The notes beneath the pieces are model-generated. The model searched no databases. It saw only the letters and a list, made by a program, of their open reading frames with translations, and was not told the origin of the DNA. Positions 19,144 through 26,854 of a stretch of DNA of 64,000 nt are shown here, one piece after another. The stretch's first letter is position 1, and every line of letters begins with the position of its first letter. The stretch comes from Stutzerimonas stutzeri (GTDB lineage Bacteria > Pseudomonadota > Gammaproteobacteria > Pseudomonadales > Pseudomonadaceae): assembly GCF_019090095.1 (NCBI RefSeq), contig NZ_JAGQFP010000002.1:1798001-1862000 (forward strand), given 5' to 3'. The position numbers and the translations under genes were made by a program.

Positions 19144-20115
19144 ATGACCCTCAAGCAGCTCCGTTACCTGATTGCCATCGCCGAGGCCGGGAGCTTTTCC
19201 GCTGCCGCCCGGCGGGCCTACATTGCGCAGCCGGCGTTGAGTCGGCAGATCAGCCTGCTGGAAAGCGAATTGCGCATCCAGTTGCTGGAGCGTCAGCACG
19301 ATGGTGTGGCGTTGACCGATGCGGGCCGGCAGCTGTACGAGGTCGCGCGTTCGGTGGTGCAGAAGCTCGATTCGGTAAAGGACGAACTGACCTCCACCCG
19401 GGGCGATCCCAAGGGCCACGTGTCCATCTCGATTCCGGCCACCGCCTCCGCATTGCTGTTGCCGGCGATCATCGCGCGGGCGACGGAAAAATTCCCCAGC
19501 ATCAGCCTGACGGTCTGCGACGGCCTGACGCGCGAGGGTGGTCAGGCCATCGAGTTGGGCAAGGTCGATTTCGGTGTGGTGCCCAACGCCGAGGAACTGG
19601 AGCACGTGACCGCCGAGCCGATTTTCACTGAAGACCTTTATTGGGTGGGGAACTCGGCCGCCGATCGCGACACCTCGCCTATCACCCTGGCCGAGGCGGG
19701 TGCAACTCGTCTGGTCATGGCGCCGCGGGCGTTGCACCTGCGCCGACGCATCGAGCAGGCGGCGATGGAAGCGGGCGTGGTGCTCAATGTCGTCTATGAA
19801 CAGCAATCGGCACCGGGAATCGCCAGCCTGGTGCGCTCCGGGCTGGCGGCGACCATCTGCAACTGGCCACCCCTGGAAGAACTCTACGAGGCGACCGCCG
19901 CGCGGCTGATCGTCGAACCGCGCATTACCCGTACCGTGTCCATCGCCTACTCGGTGCACAAGCCGCTGTCGTTCGCGGCCTCCTGTATGCGAGACCTGGT
20001 GCGCGCCATCCTGCTGGAGGCGGTGCGCACCGGCCGATGGCGTGGCAGCCTGATCGAGCGTGACATCGATGACGGGTCTCAGGCCCTTGAGAGGACGGCA
20101 GGCGTTTCTTCCTGA
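19144..20115 (+). CDS. LysR family transcriptional regulator (Nac/CbbR-like)
   Basis: The 323-residue protein begins with the LysR winged HTH (MTLKQLRYLIAIAEAGSFSAAARRA, written here as its first part; ALSRQISLLE is the recognition helix region), followed by a substrate-binding domain from about residue 90. It stands between two convergent operons that share a 70-bp upstream element, so it is the natural candidate regulator. It shares its direction with the upstream operon but is separated by a terminator. Its 3' end overlaps the MFS gene by 37 bases, tail to tail. The inducer cannot be read from sequence. Confidence 0.85.
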   Translation: MTLKQLRYLIAIAEAGSFSAAARRAYIAQPALSRQISLLESELRIQLLERQHDGVALTDAGRQLYEVARSVVQKLDSVKDELTSTRGDPKGHVSISIPATASALLLPAIIARATEKFPSISLTVCDGLTREGGQAIELGKVDFGVVPNAEELEHVTAEPIFTEDLYWVGNSAADRDTSPITLAEAGATRLVMAPRALHLRRRIEQAAMEAGVVLNVVYEQQSAPGIASLVRSGLAATICNWPPLEELYEATAARLIVEPRITRTVSIAYSVHKPLSFAASCMRDLVRAILLEAVRTGRWRGSLIERDIDDGSQALERTAGVSS

Positions 20116-21377
20116 GCTAAACGCTGCCGCGAACGCTGCGGATTCATGCTGACAAGACCGATCAGGCCCGCTGCGATCATGACCAGGCCACAGACGAGGA
20201 AACCCTGGGCGTAGCCTCCCGGATGCCCCGCACCGGCGCCTTGCACCAGCAGGCCGGTGATCACGGGCGCTGACAGACCGGCCAGCGAAGCCACCGCATT
20301 ACCGATGGCGAGAATGCCGCCTCGCTGACCGCTGGGGGTGAACTCGGCGAGCATGGCCGGGCCTACCGAGTACATCACCAGCGCCAGGCCGCCGCTGAGG
20401 GTGAGGGCGATGATACGGATGCTCACCGACAGTTCGGTCAGCATCAGCGAGGCGGAGAACAGCCCTCCTGTCATGAGGCACACCGACACGAAGGCTCCTC
20501 GCGCCAGACGTGAAGGCACCCCGCGGCGCATCAGGCGCTGCGACAGCCAGGCCATGAACAGACTCAGCGGCGTCGTGATGACGACGAACAGCACGAACAT
20601 GTGGCCGGTCTTCAGCGGGTCGACGCCGAGGCCGATTTCCAGGTAGCTCGGCACCCAGGTCAGGGTCAGCGCCAGCGACCAGTTAGCCGCAAAGTGACAG
20701 GCGTAGTTACCGAGCACACTGCTGTCGCTCAGCAACCGGCGATAGGGCACGGCGTGGTTGTCCTGCGCCACTTGACCGGCACGTAGACTGTCCAGCGTCC
20801 CTTCGCGTCCCAGTGCCAGCCACAACGCGCACCAGATCAGGCCGATCGCGGCGAGCACCGCGAAGTTGATGCGCCACCCGTAATTAAGACTGATCCAGGG
20901 AATCATCGCCCCGGCTACCAGCAGGCCCATGGCGCTGCCGGAATGGAGCATGGCAACCGGCAGGCTGCGACGATCATCGGGAAACCATTTGTACAACGCG
21001 TGGGTGGCCACTGGCGAGGCAGGCCCTTCACCGATGCCGAGCAGGACCCGGCAGGCCACGATCATCCATAGCGAGCTGACGAACAACATGGGGAGCTGGA
21101 TCAGTGCCCAGAACAAGCCCATGCCGAGCAGCAGCGTGCGGGTGGGCCTGCGATTGGCGAGAAAACCACCGACCACCGCGGAAACAGCGAAAAGCCAGTG
21201 CAGGGCGCCACCGATCAGGCCGAACTCGGTTGGCGTCAGGCCAAGTTCCTTGGTCATCGGCACGCCGACCAGGCCAATCACGACCTTGTCGAGAAAGTTG
21301 ACCAGCATCATAAAGGCCAGCAGGCAGGCGATTGTCCAGGCTTTGCGCGGATTGAAGCCCGTTTCTTCTCGGCTCAT
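20079..21377 (-). CDS. MFS transporter, anion:cation symporter type
   Basis: The 432-residue protein has twelve hydrophobic segments and typical MFS features: NFLDKVVIGL in TM1, FLANRRPTRTLLLGM at loop 2-3, and the GIGEGPASPV motif in TM4 that is common in the ACS family of organic-acid transporters. It probably imports an organic anion across the inner membrane. It is the third gene of the minus-strand operon after the CoA ligase and the acyl-CoA dehydrogenase-like gene, with 69 bases between. Its coding end overlaps that of the LysR gene. Confidence 0.85.
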   Translation of the reverse strand: MSREETGFNPRKAWTIACLLAFMMLVNFLDKVVIGLVGVPMTKELGLTPTEFGLIGGALHWLFAVSAVVGGFLANRRPTRTLLLGMGLFWALIQLPMLFVSSLWMIVACRVLLGIGEGPASPVATHALYKWFPDDRRSLPVAMLHSGSAMGLLVAGAMIPWISLNYGWRINFAVLAAIGLIWCALWLALGREGTLDSLRAGQVAQDNHAVPYRRLLSDSSVLGNYACHFAANWSLALTLTWVPSYLEIGLGVDPLKTGHMFVLFVVITTPLSLFMAWLSQRLMRRGVPSRLARGAFVSVCLMTGGLFSASLMLTELSVSIRIIALTLSGGLALVMYSVGPAMLAEFTPSGQRGGILAIGNAVASLAGLSAPVITGLLVQGAGAGHPGGYAQGFLVCGLVMIAAGLIGLVSMNPQRSRQRLAQEETPAVLSRA

Positions 21378-21446
21378 GGGATTGCTCTCTTGTTGTTCTT
21401 GAGTGCCCCGCCCGGCTTCACAGGCGGACGGGGTAAGGCGCCGCCC

Positions 21447-22610
21447 TTAATTGGGCATCAGGATGCCCTTGGCGATGGTATTGCGCTGGATCTCGCTGGT
21501 GCCGGTAAGCACACGCATCATGCGCGTCGCGCGGAAAAACCACTCGACGGGGTGCCCCTTGATCAAGCCGGCGCCGCCGTGAATCTGCACCGCCTTGTCG
21601 GCGATGCGGAAAGCGGTTTCGGAGGCGAACAACTTGCACATCGGCGCCTGCAGCTTGATATCCCCGCCGGCGTCGTTGTTCGCCGCCGTGGCGTACATCA
21701 TGCTGCGCGCCGCGTACAACTCGGTGGCCATGTCGGCGAGCATGTGGTTGATCGCCTGGAACATGGCGATAGGCTGACCGAACTGCTTGCGCGTGCGGGC
21801 GTGCTCCAGCGAAAGGTTGAGGGCCAGACCGGCCATGCCGAGCATGGTTGGGCAATGCAGCAGACGGTTGAGGGTAATCCTGCCCATGGCCAATTTGAAG
21901 CCGGCCCCTTCGTCGCCGATGCGGTTCTCGACCGGGACGCGGACGTCCTCGAGGAGAATGTTGCCGTGGGCGCCGCCGCCGGACATCACCGAGTAATCGC
22001 TGTCGATGCTGACGCCGTCTGCGTGCAGGTCGACAAAGAAGGCTGAGATGCCCTGGGGGCCGCGGCCTGGGCCCGTGACGGCGAGCAGCACGGCGAGATC
22101 CGCATAGGGCGCACCGGATATGTAGCGCTTGGCGCCATGCAGAACGTAGTGGTCACCGTCGCGGCGTGCCACCGTGCCAATGGCGGTGGCATCGGATCCG
22201 GCCTCGGCCTCGGTGAGCGCGAAACAGATGGCCTTGTCGGCCCGGCAGATCGGGCCCAGGAAGGCTTCTATCTGGTGCTCGCTGGCGACTTTGAACAGGT
22301 GGCCGACGCGTGGCGGGCCGGACAGCTCGCCCAGTATGTGTGGCGCGAGGGGAGAGCCGGTCAGTACCGCTGCCTCCTTCACTGCACAGAGGTCGGCCAC
22401 GTTCAGCCCGGCGCCGCCTAGCGCCTCGGGCAGCATGGCGTTATAGAAACCGAGTTCGCAGGAGCGACGCCAGATGTCGTTCAGCAGAGGTCTGGGCACC
22501 GGCTCGCCCCAGACGATATGTTCGCGCTGCGCCAGGGGCGCCAGTTCGTCACGCGCAAACCTGTTGATGCCGTCGATGAGGCGAGCGGCTTTTTCGCTTG
22601 GCTTGATCAT
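21447..22610 (-). CDS. Acyl-CoA dehydrogenase family protein
   Basis: The 387-residue protein has the acyl-CoA dehydrogenase fold: an N-terminal helical domain, the FAD motif FALTEAEAGSD, the middle-domain GAKRYISGA, and a C-terminal LTGTSEIQRNTIA. Such enzymes oxidise acyl-CoA to enoyl-CoA in beta-oxidation-like routes. Oddly, the catalytic Glu of the YEGTSEIQ motif is Thr here, and the alternative Glu of isovaleryl-CoA-type enzymes appears as Asn (ITLNRLL). It may be a member of the ACAD10/11-like group or act differently. The start at 22610 (MIKPSEK) lies 10 bases after the ligase stop and has a GGAAAC site; a longer frame to 22658 overlaps the ligase. Confidence 0.8.
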   Translation of the reverse strand: MIKPSEKAARLIDGINRFARDELAPLAQREHIVWGEPVPRPLLNDIWRRSCELGFYNAMLPEALGGAGLNVADLCAVKEAAVLTGSPLAPHILGELSGPPRVGHLFKVASEHQIEAFLGPICRADKAICFALTEAEAGSDATAIGTVARRDGDHYVLHGAKRYISGAPYADLAVLLAVTGPGRGPQGISAFFVDLHADGVSIDSDYSVMSGGGAHGNILLEDVRVPVENRIGDEGAGFKLAMGRITLNRLLHCPTMLGMAGLALNLSLEHARTRKQFGQPIAMFQAINHMLADMATELYAARSMMYATAANNDAGGDIKLQAPMCKLFASETAFRIADKAVQIHGGAGLIKGHPVEWFFRATRMMRVLTGTSEIQRNTIAKGILMPN

Positions 22611-22620
22611 GGGCGTTTCC

Positions 22621-24168
22621 TCAGATCCGTCTTTCGCTGTTATGCCAGTACGCTTCACGAATCAGGCGGCGCACGACCTTTCCGTTGGGGTTCTTGGGCA
22701 ACTCGGTGACGAAATCCACCGCGCGGGGCTTCTTGAAGCCCGCCAGGGTGCGGCCACAGTGATCGATGATGGCTTCGGCGCTGAGTGTCTCGCCCGGCTT
22801 GAGTACGACTACCGCTCGCACCGCCTCGCCCCATTGCTCGTCGGGTACGCCGACCACCGCGGCCTCGAAGACCTGCGGCAGGGCGTAGAGCACCTGCTCG
22901 ACTTCGGTGGGGTAGATGTTGAAGCCGCCGGAAATGATCATTTCCTTCTTGCGGTCGACGATGAACACGTAACCGCGATCGTCAACCGTGGCCAGATCAC
23001 CGGTGAGGTAGTAACCGTCGCGCATCACCTCAGCGGTCAACTCCGGGGCCTGCCAGTAGCCCTGCATGATGTCCGGGCCCTTGACCACGATCTCGCCGAT
23101 TTCCCCTGGCTTGACGTCTTCGAACTGCTCATTGACCACGCGCAGGTCGGTTTCGAAGTAGCAGCGCCCGCAGGACGCGAGGCGGCGCTGGTCGTCGTTC
23201 TCGATCAGATGATCCTGCTCGGTGAGCACCGTCACCAGCGAGCAGGTTTCGCCGGCGCCATAGCCCTGCGCGAGTATCGGCCCGAACAGGGCGATAGCCC
23301 TCTTGACCAGTGCCGGAGCCATGGGGGCGGCGCCGTACATCACCAGACGCAGGCTGGAGAGGTCGAAGCGTTCGACGTTGGGGACGTTCACCAAGCGGTT
23401 GATCATCGCCGGTACCAGGAACAGGCGAGTCACCCGCTCCCGCTCGATGGTCTCCAGCAGCAACTGATCGTCGTAGCGCTCCAGCAGTAGGTTGCAGGCA
23501 CCTAATGCCAGGAGGGGCATGATCTGCATGCCGCTGGCATGGGTAATCGGACCGACGTGGGCCATGACATCGCCGGGCGCCGCGCGGCGGGTGGGGCTGG
23601 CGATGCTCTTGCGGATCAGCGCTTTGCGATTGCCGAACGACAGCATCGCAGCCTTGAGCACGCCCGAGCTGCCGGAGGTGTAATGCAACACCGCCAGCGC
23701 ATCGTCCGCCGGGTCGCTGGACGCCGCGGCTTCGCTGCCGCGCTCCAGCACGGATTCATAACTGGTGTCGCCGTTATCGTCATCGAGCGACACGATCCAG
23801 CGCAGGCGAGGCAGCTCGGCGCGACGCCGTTTCAAGGCGGCGGCGAACCGCCCATCCGCGATCACCGCCTGGCTGTGCGAATCGTCCAGTACCTGGATGA
23901 TCTCGTCCAATGACAAGCGGGCATTGATGGGCACCTTGACCATCGCCGACTTGTAGAAAGCGATTTCCGCCTCCACCAGCTCGACGCGGTTGAGCGCCAG
24001 GATCGCCACGTGCGCGCCCTCGTCCAGACCCAGGGTCTGTAGGCCGGAGGCCAGGCGGTTCGTGCGTCGCTCGAGCTGAGCGAAGGTAATGCGCTGACGG
24101 GCGTCGACCAATGCTTCATGGTCGGGCCAATAGAGGGCGCTACGACTGATGATTTTTCCAAGGTTCAA
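22621..24168 (-). CDS. Acyl-CoA synthetase (AMP-forming, class I adenylate-forming family)
   Basis: The enzyme activates a carboxylic acid to its CoA thioester with ATP. Motifs visible are HYTSGSSGVLK (ATP P-loop), YGAGET (adenine site), the TGDLATVDDRGY hinge region, IISGGFNIYPTEVE and the catalytic lysine in PNGKVVRR near the C-terminus. The frame is open to 24384, but that stretch runs through the shared 70-bp element, and no ATG lies in frame near the family's start. I choose TTG at 24168 (first residues NLGKIISRSA), giving 515 residues, normal for the family. It is first in the operon with the dehydrogenase and the MFS transporter. Confidence 0.85.
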   Translation of the reverse strand: MNLGKIISRSALYWPDHEALVDARQRITFAQLERRTNRLASGLQTLGLDEGAHVAILALNRVELVEAEIAFYKSAMVKVPINARLSLDEIIQVLDDSHSQAVIADGRFAAALKRRRAELPRLRWIVSLDDDNGDTSYESVLERGSEAAASSDPADDALAVLHYTSGSSGVLKAAMLSFGNRKALIRKSIASPTRRAAPGDVMAHVGPITHASGMQIMPLLALGACNLLLERYDDQLLLETIERERVTRLFLVPAMINRLVNVPNVERFDLSSLRLVMYGAAPMAPALVKRAIALFGPILAQGYGAGETCSLVTVLTEQDHLIENDDQRRLASCGRCYFETDLRVVNEQFEDVKPGEIGEIVVKGPDIMQGYWQAPELTAEVMRDGYYLTGDLATVDDRGYVFIVDRKKEMIISGGFNIYPTEVEQVLYALPQVFEAAVVGVPDEQWGEAVRAVVVLKPGETLSAEAIIDHCGRTLAGFKKPRAVDFVTELPKNPNGKVVRRLIREAYWHNSERRI

Positions 24169-24201
24169 TTTATTGTTCTCATCGGCAGGACAACGTATCC
24201 C

Positions 24202-24271
24202 GATGCTATCCAAGCGATTTCGCTGAGAACTAATAGAACTGTGCGATGCAGGGCATGCCGTTTTGGAATGG
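24202..24271 (-). promoter_or_regulatory. 70-bp upstream element, copy B (shared with 12001-12070)
   Basis: Read on the minus strand, this segment is 62/70 identical to 12001-12070 with no gaps, and it ends 33 bases before the likely TTG start of the acyl-CoA synthetase. The eight differences fall in two short internal windows, while the outer CCAAAACG/CGCTTGG arms and the 21-base core are unchanged. That pattern suggests selected protein-binding blocks rather than a recent whole duplication. Confidence 0.7.
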
Positions 24272-24454
24272 ACCAGGGCGTGCGGTTCGAATCGATGTCC
24301 ATGAGCATCGATAAGTCCGTCGCGCCAGGCGTCCAGTGAGCGTGGCTGGTTTTTACCGCGGCGCAGCTTCTGAGCGATCTTCATCCCTGTCGATGCGCTG
24401 CGATTTGCCGATGGGAAAGCGCGTCGCCGGCGCTATCACAATCGCCGGGGGAAT

Positions 24455-24476
24455 GGCGCCCTCGTTTAAGGGCGCC
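24455..24476. terminator. Stem-loop downstream of the Tsx-like gene
   Basis: GGCGCCC (24455-24461) and GGGCGCC (24470-24476) form a 7-bp stem. The T run follows only on the plus strand, so it is a poor intrinsic terminator for the minus-strand gene ending at 24492. The rest of 24272-24491 shows no gene. Confidence 0.3.
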
Positions 24477-24491
24477 TTTGGAGTGTCGGGC

Positions 24492-25295
24492 TCAAAAGTG
24501 CGCTTTGAACAACAAGCTGGTGGTGTTGTTATCGGTGTTGAATGCCGAACTGTCTCTGATGCCGTATTTGTTGGACCAGTACAGGTATTCAATACCGACA
24601 TAAAAGGTTCGAGGCGCAAGGTGCATGGCTCGACCGACGTCATATTTCAACTGCGGGTTGAATTGGAAGTTCCTGGACACATAGTTGGGGGTGCCCTTCT
24701 TGCCGACGTCATTGACGGCCCAGTCGAAGTAACCGTCGAACAGTATTTCGGACGTGCCGACAGGAAACGTCATCGCCCAGACCGGGGTCACCTGCCACTG
24801 TCCGGAGGCTTTGCCCCTGATACCGTCGGGTTTGCGGTAGTAGATATTCAGCGCCACGCGATCGAAGCCCGGTATCGCCAGATCGAAGCCGGGGCCGAGC
24901 AGATAGGCTTGGTTGGCCTGGCCGGCGTCGCTGCTTTCGCCGCGCTCGTATTGCGCAGCGATGAGCACGTCCTTGATCGGGCCGAGGGAAAGGTCGCGCC
25001 CGGAAACCTTGCCCAGTGAAAGGCGTGGGGCGAACTCGCCGTAATAGGTATGCCCGGCGTCTCCGTTCAGGCCGTTGTACCACTTGTTATCGACGAACAG
25101 AAAAACGTCTCCCCATGCCCAGCCGCTGGCGTGCTCGAAGGTCAGGGTCTGTTGTATGTCTCCCGCATCGACCGAGAAGTTCTTCCCATAAAGGTAGGAG
25201 ATGCTGTTGTCCTGCCACAGCAAGGCGTTGTCAGCCAGCGTCTCGCCGGCGAGCGTGATCCCGGCCATCAACGTAGCCGCAAGTGTCGTTTTCAT
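24492..25295 (-). CDS. Tsx-like nucleoside-specific outer-membrane channel family protein
   Basis: The 267-residue protein has a signal peptide (to about residue 21, GETLADN) and repeated amphipathic strands with a C-terminal Phe (LLFKAHF), as in outer-membrane barrels. Segments such as SISYLYGKNF, LTFEHASGWAWGD and FFDWA-like strands are those of the Tsx/OmpX-like nucleoside channel family. Its neighbours, a purine-type deaminase and an NCS2 permease, make uptake of a nucleobase-like compound a reasonable idea. ATG 25295 is preferred over the longer frame because it gives the signal peptide and follows AGGAGCAAC. Confidence 0.75.
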   Translation of the reverse strand: MKTTLAATLMAGITLAGETLADNALLWQDNSISYLYGKNFSVDAGDIQQTLTFEHASGWAWGDVFLFVDNKWYNGLNGDAGHTYYGEFAPRLSLGKVSGRDLSLGPIKDVLIAAQYERGESSDAGQANQAYLLGPGFDLAIPGFDRVALNIYYRKPDGIRGKASGQWQVTPVWAMTFPVGTSEILFDGYFDWAVNDVGKKGTPNYVSRNFQFNPQLKYDVGRAMHLAPRTFYVGIEYLYWSNKYGIRDSSAFNTDNNTTSLLFKAHF

Positions 25296-25365
25296 GAGGT
25301 GTTGCTCCTGCCGTGCCGTGTACGCGCTCGGTGGCGAGCGGTGCACGGCGCTGCTTGATCGGGTA

Positions 25366-25400
25366 CCGGTTCGCCAGATCGATGGATCTGGTCGAACCGG
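25366..25400. repeat. Long stem-loop between deaminase and Tsx-like gene
   Basis: CCGGTTCG.CCAGATC (25366-25380) pairs with GATCTGG.TCGAACCGG (25385-25400) around a GATG loop, about 15 bp with one bulged T. It sits between the deaminase stop (25431) and the Tsx-like start (25295). No T run follows on the minus strand. It may be an attenuator, mRNA-stabilising hairpin or protein-binding dyad. Confidence 0.5.
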
Positions 25401-25430
25401 GATTGCAGGTGGTCGCTTGGCGGCGTTTGC

Positions 25431-26825
25431 TCAGGCGTCATCCAACGCCGAAAGCAACAGCTGCACGCCTTCGTGTGCCTCGGCGCGCAGCTGCTCCAGA
25501 TCCAGCCCAGGAATCACACCGTCGTCGACGACCAGGCGGCCACCGACGATGCTGTAGCGCACGGTGATCGGCTCTCCGGCAACCACGGGCGCCAGGGCCG
25601 GGTCGTGGAATCCGAAGAAGCGCGGATGATCGAGGCTATACATCACCAGATCTGCCGCTTGGCCGACTTCAAGGGTTCCGACGGCGTCCAGCCCCAGCAC
25701 CCTGGCGCCTCCCGCGGTGCCCCAGTGGATGACATCCTCGGCCACGGTCGCCGACGCACCCTGGGCCGCCCGGTGAATCAACCAGACGGTATGCGCCTCG
25801 CCGGTCATGCTGCCCGATTCGTTCGACGCCACGCCGTCGACCCCCAGCGAAATGGGGACTCCAGCGGCGTCCATCCGTGGCACATCCGCGATGCCGCTAC
25901 CCAACCGGCTGTTGCTCACCGGGCAATGGGAAATGCCCGTACCGGTCTGCGCCAGCATGCGGATTTCCGATGGCTCCATATGCACCGCGTGGGCGAACCA
26001 GACATCCGGCCCGAGCCACTCGTGTTCGGCGACGAATTCCACCGGCAGGCAGTTGTATTTCTCGCGGCAGAAATTCACGTAGTTCTGCGTTTCCGACAGA
26101 TGCGTGTGCATGTGCAGGCCCAGGCCGCGAGCCGTTTGTGCCAGCTCGCGCAGCAAGCCCGGTGGCAGGGAGAAGGTGGGGGTGGTGGGGGCCACGACGA
26201 CGCGGCGCATCGCATCGGGCGTAGCTTGGTGGTAGCGCGATTTGAGCCGCTCGATGTCGGCCACCATGACGTCCAGCGTCTCGGGTTTGAGCGCAGTCTT
26301 GGAAAAGCCGGGATGCGCATGAGCCGACTCCAGCGCGCCGCCCCGGCAAAGGGCGAAGCGCATGCCGAATTCGTCGGCGATCTCGAACAGCGCATCGCCG
26401 GTTTCCGTGGTGCCCCCCAGGTGATACAGGAAATGGTGATCGGCACAGGTAGTGGCGCCGGAGAGCAGCAGCTCGGCCATGCCCAGCCGGGCTGCGACGC
26501 GTACCAACTGCGGGGTGAAGCGTGCCAACCGCGGATAGGGAACGCTGGCGAGCCAGCCCTCGAGGTTATGGTTGATGCCATCGGGGACCGCTTTGAGCAG
26601 GTTCTGGAACAGGTGGTGGTGGGTATTGACCCAGCCCGGATAGACCACGCAATTGCTGGCATCGATCACCCGTTCGCCAGGCTGGGCCACCAGGTCGGCG
26701 GCCATTGCGGCGATGCGGCCATCACTGATGCGGATATCCACCCGCTCGGCGCGGGCTCGCGCGCCACGCAGGCCGGTCATTACCGCCAGTGGGTTTTTCA
26801 CGAGAATGTTTTGTTGTGCGTTCAT
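25431..26825 (-). CDS. Amidohydrolase, 8-oxoguanine deaminase / isoxanthopterin deaminase-like
   Basis: This 464-residue amidohydrolase-superfamily enzyme is of the AtzB/TrzN-related deaminase group. Metal ligands are visible: NTHHHLFQN after the first strand, HTHLSE in the middle, HAVH after it and GVDGVASNES with the final Asp. The start KNPLAVMTGLRG resembles P. aeruginosa 8-oxoguanine deaminase (PA0142), and close relatives deaminate isoxanthopterin. The exact substrate is therefore uncertain. Two starts are possible: 26837, and 26825, which has a GGA seven bases upstream; I use 26825. It lies 29 bases after the NCS2 permease in the same operon. Confidence 0.8.
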   Translation of the reverse strand: MNAQQNILVKNPLAVMTGLRGARARAERVDIRISDGRIAAMAADLVAQPGERVIDASNCVVYPGWVNTHHHLFQNLLKAVPDGINHNLEGWLASVPYPRLARFTPQLVRVAARLGMAELLLSGATTCADHHFLYHLGGTTETGDALFEIADEFGMRFALCRGGALESAHAHPGFSKTALKPETLDVMVADIERLKSRYHQATPDAMRRVVVAPTTPTFSLPPGLLRELAQTARGLGLHMHTHLSETQNYVNFCREKYNCLPVEFVAEHEWLGPDVWFAHAVHMEPSEIRMLAQTGTGISHCPVSNSRLGSGIADVPRMDAAGVPISLGVDGVASNESGSMTGEAHTVWLIHRAAQGASATVAEDVIHWGTAGGARVLGLDAVGTLEVGQAADLVMYSLDHPRFFGFHDPALAPVVAGEPITVRYSIVGGRLVVDDGVIPGLDLEQLRAEAHEGVQLLLSALDDA

Positions 26826-26854
26826 GAACAGGTCCATAGATGTCGAGAGTGGGC

